NCBI RefSeq assembly: GCF_047675955.1
Contig: NC_132930.1
Location: 47,369,832 to 47,433,831 of the forward strand
From: Chlorocebus sabaeus
Lineage: Eukaryota > Chordata > Mammalia > Primates > Cercopithecidae
Direction of reading: 5' to 3'
Length of the DNA: 64,000 bases
A program made the translations under genes and the position numbers. Under the pieces are notes generated by a model, which did not search any database, was not told where the DNA came from, and saw only the letters and a list, made by a program, of their open reading frames with translations. Shown here piece after piece: positions 24,095 to 35,287 of this stretch. Position 1 is the first letter of the stretch; the number at the start of each line of letters is the position of its first letter.

Positions 24095-25190
24095 TCTGCA
24101 GAAAGGATGTGCAGATGGTCAGCCAGCAATGGAGGGTGCCCAGTGTCATTGGCCATTGGGAAAACGAGAGTCAAAACCACAGTGAGTGGCCACTTCACAG
24201 CCACCGGGATGGTTAGAATTGAAAAGTCAGATAATAACAAGTGTTGGCGAAGATTTAGGGAAATCAGAGCCCTGCCAGACCAACTGCTGTTCTATGATTG
24301 TTGAATGGTGCAGCCTCTTTGGAAAGCAGCCTGGCAGTTTTTCAGAAAGCTAAACATAGAAGTGTCATATGACCAAGAATTTCACTTCTAGATATATACC
24401 CAGAGAGCTGAAAACATATGTCCCCACAAAAACTTGCTTATAGCAGCACTATTCATAGTAGCCAAAAGATGGGAGCAGTGCAAGTGTTCATCGACAGACG
24501 CCTGGATAAACAAAATGTGGTCTGTCCATCCACACAGTGGCACACAGGAAGCACCAATTTATGCTGTAATGTGGACAAACCTTGAAAACACTGCTCCGTG
24601 AAAGAAACAGACACAAAATGCCCTGTTTCATATGATTCTATGCACAGGAAATGTCCAGACATGCAAATCCAGAGACAAAGTCGATGAAGGGGTAGGGGGA
24701 TGACTGCTAACGGGAGTGGTTTCTTTTGGAGGTGATGAAAATGTTCTGAAGCTAGATCATGTGGTGGTTGCACAACTCTGGGAATACCCTAAAAAACAGC
24801 TCTGAGAATACCCTAAAAATTGCTGAATCGCATACCATAGAGGCAGGGCCTCACGCTGTCCCCTAAGCTGGAGTGCAGTGGATGATCTCAGCTCACTCTA
24901 ACTTCCACCTCCTGGGCTCAAGTGATCTTCCCACCTCAGCCTCCTGAGTAGCTGGGACTAATAGGTGTGAACCACCACACCTGGCTAATCTTTTGTGTGT
25001 GGATACAGTGGATTATTATTATTATTATAGAGACAAGGTGTTGCTTTGTTGCCCAGGCTGGCCTTGAACTCCTGGCCTCAAGTGATCCACCTCAACCTCC
25101 CAAAGCACCAAAGTGCCATCGTGCCTGGCCTTTGAATGGCACACTTTGGTAGAATTTTATGGCATGTGAGTTCTATCTCAATAATAACAG
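24095..25190 (+). repeat. L1M ORF2 end and 3' UTR, split by an Alu
   Basis: It contains the L1 pattern 'gtcaaaaccacagtgagtgg', 'tagcagcactattcatagta' and 'tcatatgattctatgcacag', and resumes after the Alu with 'ttttatggcatgtgagttct'. It is heavily mutated, with no open ORF2. Confidence 0.85.
24840..25131 (-). repeat. Antisense Alu in L1, with internal (ATT)n
   Basis: From 'aggcagggcctcacgctgtc' to 'tcgtgcctggcc'. The middle A-rich linker region carries a short ATT microsatellite at 25015-25029. Confidence 0.85.
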
Positions 25191-25603
25191 TTTCAGAAAG
25201 CAGTGCTTGCTCTCTTTTGGGCAGCAGAGCCTGGGCTTGTCTTCGCCGGCTGGAGCCACCTGGACACAGACCTGCCACGACCAGCACGCACCAGGGCAAG
25301 ATCCAGCTGGCCTCATGTTGGGTCAGAGTCAGGGCCTCCATGATTAGAGGAGCAACCACCCTGGGTGTCTAAGTCCATTGGGTCCTTCAAGGGGAGCTGG
25401 TCCAGGACTGAGCATCAGTCCACCTGCCTGGGCCGGTGAGGCCTCCTTGAGTATGGCTTCCAGTGTGCCCAGGAGCGTGGGATGTGCATGGCCCCCCAGG
25501 CCTGAGCCAACAAAGTAGAGACCAGAGCATCCTGGGCCGGCTGTTGCGGCCCCACTGCAATAGTTCTCTTGGCCCACAACCTTGGACCCCTGTCTGGGTG
25601 TTT
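25191..25603. other. Intron 1 sequence without assigned features
   Basis: No supported feature. Confidence 0.4.
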
Positions 25604-25615
25604 GAATTGCTCCTC

Positions 25616-25620
<5 letters not shown>

Positions 25621-25647
<27 letters not shown>

Positions 25648-25930
25648 GAGGCGGAGTTTCGCTCTGTCGCCCAGGCTGGAGTGCAGTGGCCGGATCTCAG
25701 CTCACTGCAAGCTCCGCCTCCCGGGTTCACGCCATTCTCCTGCCTCAGCCTCCCGAGTAGCTGGGACTACAGGCGCCCGCCACTGCGCCCAGCTAATTTT
25801 TTTCTATTTTTTAGTAGAGACGGGGTTTCACCGGGTTAGCCAGGATGGTCTTGATCTCCTGACCTCGTGATCCGCCCGTCTCGGCCTCCCAAAGTGCTGG
25901 GATTACAGGCTTGAGCCACCGCGCCCGGCC
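25621..25930 (-). repeat. AluY, Old World monkey AluYR-like, perfect 17-bp target duplication
   Basis: Uninterrupted T run of about 27 nt and cercopithecid diagnostic bases. It is bounded by 'gaattgctcctctgatt' at 25604-25620 and 25931-25947 with no mismatch, which indicates a young copy. Confidence 0.95.
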
Positions 25931-25947
25931 GAATTGCTCCTCTGATT

Positions 25948-28104
25948 AAAGGAGCAAGCTCAGTTCTTGTGAGCACTTAGCAAATCACCTCAAATCCTTT
26001 TGGAAGGAGAGGAATAATTCATAAATAAGCAGTTTAAGTTTCCATTTTCCACAAGCAAATTTCCATGCATCCTAGGAGTTGACCGGACTGCATTCCCCCA
26101 TCCCCACCACCCTTTCGGAGTTTCCTGAGCTGTGCTCAGCCCCTGCAACAGTGGGGCTTGAGCAGGGAGCACCCCGGGGGCACCCTGCTAGCACAGTGGG
26201 AATGGAATTGGTTGTCTTCCTAGCAAGTTTGCTATTTAATAGTCAGTTTTAAAAATAAAATGCATTTTAAAGAATCTTTAAACCTATGGAGTTCAAAATG
26301 AGATCTCTGGCAGTTTAAATGCCCAGCTGTCAGATACAGGCTTATACCATTTGGTGACGCAGCACCCTTCCCTCCGGAGCTCTCTCACCACCCATTCTCC
26401 TCCTCGGCAGTGATGGAGGGGCTGTGCAGTTCGTTCGTTTCTCTATGATCCCACTGCAGCTACTGTGGTTAAATTTTCTGCAATCCGTGTTCTTGGCACA
26501 TCATTTGTATAGGCAGTACTTGACAGAATTTGATTTGAAAATTCATTTTCCCTTGGAAAACGCTTTGCTAGATGTGCAGTTATCTCCCAGCTTTGTGTCT
26601 GGCTTGGCTTGCAGAACACATGCCATGGGCAAGGCCAGCATCATCACCTGGGGTTTGTGTGGCGCCATGCCCAGCTGTTTCTCCTGTAAGGAGGATGTCT
26701 TTGCATGATAGGGGATGCCTCATCCTCAGGGGGCTACCCACCCTCCTCCTAGAGCCAGGGTCCGGCTTCTGGGGAGCATCTCCTTCCATGGGTGGGAGGG
26801 GATCTGTTTCCACATCAGAGACTACACTGAGGTGACAAAGGGGCCCTTTGCCATGCCCCAAGGGGCAGAGGCCTCCAGCTGCATGGAACTGTACCCTCTG
26901 CAATTGGAGGGTTTTCTTTGGGCCACTGAGCACTCCACTGAGCTGAGTGGACAGTGGCTGTGGGGAAGGCTGCCACCTCTTCCACCCATCACCAGCCCCT
27001 CCGAGCTGGCTGTGGCTTCTGCTGCGAGTGAGAGCAACTTGGCCGGGAAACGGGTGCTGCCTGGTGAGACAGCAGGTGCAGGGAACTGATTTGTTGGGGT
27101 GTCTAAACGAGTCCCCCAGTCTAAAGCTTCCCAGGGCACCGATTTACCAGACCATCTGGGAAACTGCGGAGGCCTGGGCTTGCCTCTGAGGGAGGCCCAC
27201 GTGCAGCTTTGCATAAGCAGGTTCTTATGAAACATGAGCACTGGTAACAGCTGTAAAAGCATTTTAAACAAAAATTTAGTGAGGTTAAAAATTCCATCTC
27301 AGAACGTACATGTGAATGTTTTTGGTGTGTGTAGAGCTCATGCCTATGCTTTTTGAGAGGTGGCCTCTGCTGGGACATCCACATTCAGCCTCAGGGTCCT
27401 TCCTTCTCTGGCTGTGCTGGGGAGCCGTGCTGGGCCATCGGAGTTCACAGTGAGGCCAGCTGGATCTTGCCCTGGCTTCCTGCAAGCGGGTCACACAATC
27501 AGCCTTCGCCTTGCCCTTAGGGAGCACGGGCCGTGCTCTGCCACCTGTATCCCTCCTGTAGGTAGAGGGGGGCCCCCAGACCCCCATGTCTGAGCCTCAG
27601 GACCTGGGAAACAAACACGCATGCTCGTGTGCTCCCTTTTCCTTCAGAATGTATTCTGCAGGTGGTCCAGTTGAGGCCTTCTGGTATCGGGGTGACTCTC
27701 AGAGCTTGATAACCCAAAGTCCAGCTGAGGGTGAGCTGGAGGGCCTGGGAGGCGTCCTCCCAGTGTAGCCCAGCTTCAGGCACAGAACCAAGGCCCAGCC
27801 AGCACTGCCAGCCTGAGTGGGGCGAGCGGTTCCACCTAGGCCTGAGCGGGAGCCTTTGTTCTCAGGCTGGGCCGGGGCTCAGGGCTCCCACCGAAGGCTG
27901 GGAGAGTTGGGCGTGGACCTGAAGCAGGGACAGGAGAGACCCTGTGGGCCAGGGAGGCAGCAGGCAGGGCCGAGGGTATTTCTGCAGGTGGGAAGGTGGG
28001 CTTGGGTGACCCGCCCAGATCCTGGGGAGGCTGGCGTTGTCGTCACCCTTATTATTACCCTCCGTGCACTGAGAGGCCCCTGCCGCGTGCAGGCAGTTGT
28101 GGGG
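25948..28104. other. Intron 1 sequence without assigned features
   Basis: The part 26190-26570 is AT-rich and free of recognisable repeats, so it could be conserved noncoding DNA, but the sequence alone cannot show this. Confidence 0.35.
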
Positions 28105-28715
28105 GACACGCCCTTTGTGAGTGCACGTGCGGGCCCAAAGGCAGCGCTCCATGCTGGGAGTGACAGGCGCCGTGCGGCCCCTCCTCCCACCCTTGTCCCG
28201 TGCTGTTCGCGCTGCTGCCTGTGGCCTCCGTGCACGGCGCTCTCTCGAAGCGTGGCCCACCCAGGGAGACGTGGAGACCCTGATCCCTGCCACCTGCGCC
28301 TCCCGTGCCCCCTCCCCTTTCCCTTCCCCCTTCCCTTCCCTCGCGGCGTTCAGGGACACCCAGCCCCTTTCTCCCAACGCTGCCTGCTGCCCACTGCCTG
28401 CGAGGCGGCCTAGCTCCACCGCTCGCCCTTCAGCCTGGATCTCCTCGTCCACCGCCCCCACCCCACCCCGCCATGCGGGGTCTGGTGCCTCGGGAGTGAC
28501 CCCCGTGCAACGCCCCCGCTGGGCCCTGCCCCGCTGTCCCTCCGCGCCGCCTCCTCAGGGGTCCACGGTCCCCTCGCAGCAGACTTTGCCGTGGCGACGC
28601 GGGGGTTTTGTCGCGGAACGCAGCCCCTGCCATTCCCAGTCACCCGCTGGAGACCGAGGCTGCCTTGAGGGCCTGGCGGCGGGAATGCCGGGCGTTAACC
28701 TCATCACCTGTGTCC
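28105..28715. promoter_or_regulatory. Intragenic CpG island, candidate alternative promoter
   Basis: CpG dinucleotides are dense here (for example 'ctgttcgcgctgctg', 'ccctccgcgccgcctcctc', 'tggcgacgcgggggttttgtcgcgg') in contrast to the CpG-poor flanks. The segment is GC-rich and repeat-free. Long open frames on both strands are a by-product of base composition. A role as an alternative ZFYVE28 promoter is inference only. No TATA box or supported first exon was identified. Confidence 0.5.
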
Positions 28716-29524
28716 ACCACTGTCACTCCTGCCGGCGAGGAGGGAGGTGCGCAGGGTTTGTCCAGGCTAAGCGGGTTCTCTTCGTCCTTAAGCCCACTTT
28801 GCAGATGCTAATCAGGGGACAGGCGGTAAAGAAGCTGGTGTCCACCGGGGCGTCTGTGCCCAGTGCCGACCCTCCAAATTCCCTTCCCACGTGGCTCCTG
28901 TCGCGTCTGGGCTGCGGAGGATTCCTCTAAACAGGCACGGCCGCCGTCTGGGTAAAGTACTTACTGGTGTGAATTGAACATAAAGCTGCCAGCCTTTCCT
29001 GGCAGTTTGCTTTGAAGGGCTTGGAGAGGTGGGAGGCTGTGCCATTGGGGCAGGCAGAGCGTTCAGTGGCCTGGCTGGCCCCACAACACCGAGGCCGGGC
29101 AGCTTGTGGTTTCAGGTCAGGCTGGAGGCGTGTGTGGGGCTGGCTGTCCACCCACAGGCACCTGCAGGGGGTGGGTGGGGCTCGGGGCTCAGCACCAAGC
29201 CCTGGTTTGCAGCCAGGCCGGGTGGACAGAGTTGATGTGCAGGCTGTCCCGGGTGGGCACAAACTTGGACGTCCCAGGCAACACCTTCCCAGCCAGCGTT
29301 GGACACCCCTGTGCCCCACTGGGCCAGGAGGCCACAGTGAGCCTGGAACTCTGACCCGAGGCCTGGGGAGGCCTTCCCTTCACAGGGCGCAGTGCCTGCC
29401 CTGGGGCTGCGGCACCAACATCAGTGGTGGCTTTGTGCTGTTTTCACCCTTTGTACCTAGCAGGAGCAAGCAAGGAAACCGAGTCACAGGATAAGTCTTC
29501 CACCATCAGGCAGGGTGAGTGGCT
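28716..29524. other. GC-rich intron 1 sequence downstream of the CpG island
   Basis: No supported feature. Confidence 0.35.
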
Positions 29525-29690
29525 TTGAAATGCTGGCCTCATTGCTTATTGGAAGTGAGCTCTTGGGTGGATTTGTGAACCTCTCTGAGCCTTGGTTCTT
29601 CCTTTCATAAATTGGAGAACTGCCCCTTATCTCCTCTGGGGTAGTAGGGATTTCAAAGCAGGTTTGATAATTACCAGTCCCAAGAGAAGA
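29525..29690 (+). repeat. MIR fragment
   Basis: The core 'gtgaacctctctgagccttg' followed by 'cataaattggagaactgcc' matches the MIR pattern of a SINE with an 'acctctctgagcctcagttt' core. Sense orientation. Confidence 0.65.
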
Positions 29691-31022
29691 CTCCTAATTC
29701 GTGGAGAATAGCAAAGATTGTCATAGCCAAATACCAGGAACTTCTGCCTGTGGGCACCGCACCCCAGGCTACTGTTTAGTCCTCCGTGCACTGGTGACCT
29801 ACACACTCGCATACAAGTTATGCAAAGCAGGTTGATTACTTACAGATACGGAAGCAAGGGACAGAGCTAGTCCCCAGTGTTGGGAAGGCTGCCCAGGGCA
29901 GATGGATTGCTGACTGCACGTGCTTCTCTTTGCACCAGGGCTGAAGGGCCCTGGAAGCAGCTACCCCAGTTAGAGACCTCGGGCCACGTGACCCCCAGGG
30001 CAAAGCTTTGACACCCTGCTTCCAGGGAGAAAGAAGCAAAGCCCAGGTAGTTCCTCCCTAACTCAAGCTGTTATAATCCCTGGGAGGGTCAAGGACAAGG
30101 CCCGGGTTGTTCTGGGCAGTCCCTCCCTACCTCTGGATGCCACATCTTCAGCACGTTCTACCAGCAAGCAAGAAAACTGGGAGTGCTGGGTTGGTCCAAG
30201 GCCCCCTGGAGAACGTTCCTGCAGGGATTATCTCCCACAGGTGACCTGAGCTGGGTGGTGTGTTTGCTGCTCTCACAGGTGACCTGAGCTGGGTAGCATA
30301 TATGCCGCTCTCACAGGTGACTGGTCAACGGTCATATGAGGGATTAAACTGTGTCCAGCCCCCGCCCATCAAACCCTAGAACTGCCAGGGTCTTCTGAGT
30401 CCTGAAGGAAGTAGCTGGCAGTCTCAGCAGTTCCCTGGTCAGGCTGTGCTGGGGACACTCATCATGTAATGGGGTTGAGGGGACCACAGGGATGGTGATG
30501 AGTCCAGGGCTTGGTGCCACATGTGGGCCCGAAGGCCACAGGGATGGCCAGTACCGAGTCCTGAGAGAGAGGAGGGCTGGGTGGGCTCCGCAGGAGGCCA
30601 AGGCAGGAAGTGGGCAGGACCGTCCCATCCTCACTCCCTGCCAGGCCTCCTGCTGACCCAGTGTGCCCACTGCACCTCCTTGGCCCCAGAGCAGGGTAGA
30701 GAAGGGGGACAGATGGATGGGGAGGGAGGCAGTAGCAGCAATGGTAGCATTGGGGTGGGTGTGGCAGCAGGGCTGTGCCTGGGACCACAGGAGTGTGTGC
30801 CTGTCTCGGGCCCCAGATGTGCTGCCGGTGGCTGGTGGTGCTGCCAGATCAGTGGGGCCTCAGCCTGGCAGCCCCTGGGGTGTCTGCTGTGGATGAGGCC
30901 TGCCTTGGGGACATGGGTCACGGCTGCCCAGGGACGCCAGGCCTCAGTGCGGACAGGAGGGGTTGGGGATCTGCAGGAGGGACTGGGCTTGTGATTGGCG
31001 ACAGTGAATAGTTCTGGCCCCA
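29691..31022. other. Intron 1 sequence, includes a 38-bp direct repeat at 30231-30320
   Basis: Two and a bit copies of a 38-bp unit start 'gtgacctgagctgggt' at 30241 and 30279, with a partial at 30317. Otherwise no feature is recognised. Confidence 0.5.
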
Positions 31023-31129
31023 GGGGTGGAGGGGTGGAGGGGTGGAGGGTGGAGGGGTGGAGGGTGGAGGGGTGGAGAGGTGGAACGGTGGAGACATGGA
31101 AGGGTGGAGGGGTGGAGGGGTGGAGGGGT
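31023..31129 (+). repeat. G-rich minisatellite, (GGGGTGGAG)n
   Basis: About twelve imperfect 8-9-bp units of 'ggggtggag'. The G runs on the + strand could form quadruplex structures in DNA or in the intron 1 transcript. Confidence 0.92.
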
Positions 31130-32494
31130 TTCCTCGACAGTTAATTGGTCATGGTGAGGGCTGAGGAACAGCTGCTGTGGGGGTTCACAGCTGTGGGGCT
31201 TCATTTGGGTGTCCTGGGCAGAGGTTCTTCCCTGGCCTCTTCGCGGTGCTCTTGGATTCCTGGTGGCGGAGCGAGGAGTCTCAGGCTTTAATGGAAAGCT
31301 GGCCCTGGAGAGGCCCAGGACGGCACCTCAGACACCTGGTCCTCACCCCTGCACGCTCCAGCCTCTGTCCAGCTGAAGTCCGCATGTGGCCACTGTCTCC
31401 CGGAGATCTGCTGATATCTAGGAGGCAAATGTACCTGGGTCTCCACGGCTGAGTGTGGGGGCTGTAGGGGTAGGGAACTGGCTACCTGGGGTGGTCTGTC
31501 TTGGGAACTGGAGCTTACAGCCTAGCTTATGTCCTTGGTTCAGCTGTGTGGGGAGGGAGGCAGTAGGAGTTGGACTGGGCTTCCCTCCCTTGCTGGGGCC
31601 CATAGGGCGGGGCTGGTCCTCTCTGGCCTGGCTGTGCTGCCTGTCCTTCCATCTGTCCCGCCACCTGCCTGCTCCCGTCGTCCCTGCCGCAGCTTGGCCA
31701 AGACTGTGATGCTGCTGCCCTGGAGTGACAAAGTGTCTCTTTAAGGTCCCCACCTGCAGGATTTATGTCATATTTGGCAAACAAGAGTGTGAAAGGGATC
31801 CAGTCCTGAGCCCTTACCCCCTCTTTCCCCACGTAGATGCCAGAGGATCCTAGTGACACCTGGACTGAGATCTGGCTCCTTGTCATTCAGCGATGTGGCC
31901 TTGGCCATGAGTTACCTTCAGGAGCGTCAGTCTCCTTGTCTGGGTGGAAGGTGCAGTGTGACGGACTGTGCTTCTGTGCCCTGTGCAGGGCTTGGAGCCC
32001 CAGCCCTCCTGGGCCTCAGGCTGGGCCTGCCCCAGTGGGCGGTGTAGTGCGTGTAAACTCTGAGCCTGGTGGCCAGCCCTCGTAACTGCCCGGAAACACT
32101 CCAGGGTCATCACATGTGGGTCAGACGGGCTGAGCTCACACGTGCGCACTGCGTCTCTCACACTGCACGTGCCTCCAACCTGCGCCTCCCGCCTGCAGCC
32201 ACAGCTCACATTAGGGACCAGGGGCTTGAATGAATTAACGGTTTAATCAGCTTTACAAAATTAGCCCTCAGTCCGTCCATCCTTGTAATTTTGAATTGAG
32301 AGCTGCTTTGTTCATGCGCATTTTCTCCTGCTCTTTTTGAGGCTGTCCGTTCAGCAGTCATCTGACCTCCCAAACGAAATTCTTTCTTTACGGGTTTATT
32401 TCTGACTCCTTTTAACAGTGAACACTCTCACTGCTATGGATTTATCTTTGAGAAAATATTTACGTGGTGTGGTTTTAAAAGAGATTCCTATTAC
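31130..32494. other. Intron 1 sequence without assigned features
   Basis: GC-rich to about 32200, then AT-rich. No supported exon. Confidence 0.4.
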
Positions 32495-32510
32495 GTTCTA
32501 ATATATTCTT

Positions 32511-32811
32511 TTTTTTTTTTTTTGAGACAGAGTCTTGCTCTGTCACCCAGGCTGGAGTGCAGTGGCCGGATCTCAGCTCACTGTAAGCTCCACCTCCCGG
32601 GTTTACGCCATTCTCCTGCCTCAGCCTCTCGAGTAGCTGGGACTACAGGCGCCCGCCACCACGCCCGGCTAATTTTTTTTTTGTATTTTTTAGTAGAGAT
32701 GGGGTTTCACCGTGTGAGCCAGGATGGTCTCGATCTCCTGACCTCGTGATCCGCCCGTCTCGGCCTCCCAAAGTGCTGGGATTACAGGCTTGAGCCACCG
32801 TGCCCGGCCAG
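32511..32811 (-). repeat. AluY, Old World monkey AluYR-like, 16-bp target duplication
   Basis: Antisense copy bounded by 'gttctaatatattctt' at 32495-32510 and 32812-32827. It contains 'gtggccggatctcagctcac' and 'gatccgcccgtctcggcc'. Confidence 0.95.
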
Positions 32812-32827
32812 GTTCTAATATATTCTT

Positions 32828-34164
32828 TTACAATTTTTATTTCAAAAATTTTAACAAGGTGAGTACTTTCTATTTATATCAATTGATTCCCTTTATTGTG
32901 GACATTGTATTTAAGGACATTTAAAAACTTAATTTAAAATGAAATTGTAAAATGTTGTTGAACAAAGCTGGTGGATTCAAATCAAAGGGAGACGATTTGT
33001 CAGGACTGGGACGTTAACCGCCGCCCCCACCCGCCACACCATTCATCTCTCCTGCCCACAGGCTCACTTGAGGGTGAGCCCTGTCATGCCGGACAGATTT
33101 AGCACTAGGTGATAAGTAGGTTGAGGTTATAATTGTTTGCTTTATACTCTGCATACTTAGAAATGGAAACTTAGTACCCCACATTTTCTTCTGGATTCTG
33201 TTGATCAGGACAGACCGAATTTTGTAAGCTGTGTCAATTCGTTTCCTGGGACCCCTGCCTGGAGGTCTCTGCTCACAGTGAGGCGTCTGGATGGGATGAT
33301 GGACACAGTGAGTAAAGATCCCTCCTGCTCCCGCCCCAGGCACCGCCGGGACCATGCGGGAACCTTGGCCTCTTCCTGTGAAATATCAGTCCTGAAGGGC
33401 CAGGACGCTAGCTCAGGGGCTAACTCAGCTTTTCAAATAGCAGAGAGTTTCTGTGTGTGGGTGTGCACACGCGTGCGTGCGTGCGTGTGTGTGTGTGAGA
33501 GTGATTAGCGCTCTCTTTTTGCAGATGGTCAACACTTTGTAGGTCTGGTTTTAAGGTCTTTAATTCACTGAAATTGAGGTCCAGCAGCAGGGCGTTTGCT
33601 TGTGGGCACCGATGCCAAGTCAGCAGTGTGACTGTGGTGCCCGTCATGGCGTGGCATGAGGTGGGGTGTGGCGAGTGTTGTTCCTTGTGGTTGTGGAGAC
33701 ACTCAGCGCTTCCCTGTTCTCGGGGGCGGTGACTTTGGACACACTGTTCGGGATGCCCGTTTCCCACGCGCAGGCAATCATACCATCGGAGCCCGTGGTC
33801 CCTAGACATCACGGAGGCATCCTCAAATCACAGAGAACCACGAATGGCCTCGCAGGTTGTTGTAGACGCCGTGCGCTTGCTCGGGTGGGTGAAGGCTCCG
33901 AGGCTCAGGTCCAGGGCCCAAGGGGGCTGTCCTTCCGGGTGGATGGGGGTCCCCAGGATCTTTCAGGGAAGCTTGAGCCCACCCCAAGAGCAGCTTCCTC
34001 AGAGTTGTACAGGCCCACAGTTTGGGGTTTTACCTTGGAGGAGGGTTACCTGGTGGGGTTTGCTAAGTGGATGTCAGGGCTCCCAGCCCCTCCTGCATGG
34101 CAGTGCAGCATGGAGGGGTCTGGCTGAGGGCTGGCTCCCCAGCCCGCTCCTGGGCCTTCCACAC
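32828..34164. other. Intron 1 sequence with a short GT-rich run
   Basis: A mixed (GTGC)n/(GT)n run lies at 33457-33498. No exon or transposon recognised in the rest. Confidence 0.45.
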
Positions 34165-34885
34165 AGGTCAGGGGGTCGGTCGCAACAAAGGACTCCAGAC
34201 TCAGTGGCCGGAACAGTAGGAATTTATTTTCTCTCAGTCCTGGAGGCCAAAAGTCCAAGACTACTGCGTGGCAGGGCTGGGGCCCTCTGAGGCTGGGTCT
34301 CTCCTTGGCTTGTAGATGCCGCCTTTTGCCAGCGTCTCTGCAAGGTCGGCCCTCCACCAAATATGCCTGTGTCCATATTTCCTCCTCGTATAACGACTCC
34401 AGGTCTGTTGGATCAGGGCCGCCCTGGCGACCTCATTTGACCCTAATGACCTCTTTAAAGATCTTATCTCTAGGCTGGGCACGGTGGCTTGCGCCTGTAA
34501 TCCCAGGACTTTAGGAAGCTGAGGCAGACGAATTGCTTGAGCCCAGGAGTTCCAGACCAGCCCGGGCAACATGGCAAAACGCCGTCTCTACAAAAAATAC
34601 AAAAATTAGCTGGTGTAGTAGTGGCACCCACCTGTCTTCCTAGCTACTCAGGAGGCTGAAGTGGGAGGATCACTTGAACCCAGGAGGTGGAGGCTGCAGT
34701 GAGCTGTGATCACACCACTGCACTCTAGCCTGGGGGATAGAGCAAGACCCTGTATCAAAAAAAAGAAAAAAAAAAAAAGGGACATACTGTTTCCAAACAC
34801 AGCCACATTCTGACATTCTGAGTCCTGGGGGTTAGGACTTCAATGTTTGAATTTGGGGGGTGTGGTCACAGTTTAGCTCATGATA
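34165..34885. repeat. Ancient LTR-like repeat, split by an Alu
   Basis: Left part 34165-34472 ('gcctgtgtccatatttcctc' region) and right part 34779-34885 ('gagtcctgggggttaggact'). Related to 3196-3615 and 23030-23757. Confidence 0.5.
34473..34778 (+). repeat. Sense Alu
   Basis: From 'ggctgggcacggtggcttgc' to an A-rich tail interrupted by G. Inserted in the LTR-like repeat. Confidence 0.92.
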
Positions 34886-35287
34886 AGGTCACACAGCAAA
34901 TCTGCCTCATCCAACCCCTCCACGCCCACCCCACCAGTGAGCAGGCCCGGCAGTGCAGTCTGTGTGCTCAGTAACACCTCAGCTCCATGGAAGACCATTC
35001 AGAGGCTTCAGTTGCCCCAAGAGGAAGGCAGGGAGCCCTGAGGCACACAGGCTGTGTTCTGCAGGTGAGAGTCGGCTTCCCTGCAGGGCACCAAGCATCC
35101 CCGCTAACTGGAGCCAGGACCAGGAGGGGTCAAGTGTCAGGCCCGTCCCTGAAGGGTTCCCTACCTCCCATGCCTTTTATTTTGGTGATGAGCGCCCCTT
35201 TCTAGCATTTACCCTGCCAAGTAGACAGACACGTCACCCCTGTGGGAGCTCATCTTGACACTTGCTGCACTGGTCTCACATGTACAG

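Noticed and set aside
28121..28930. Forward open frame of 269 residues across the CpG island
   Set aside because: Explained by high GC content. A 199-residue frame is open on the opposite strand at the same place, and there is no recognisable domain.
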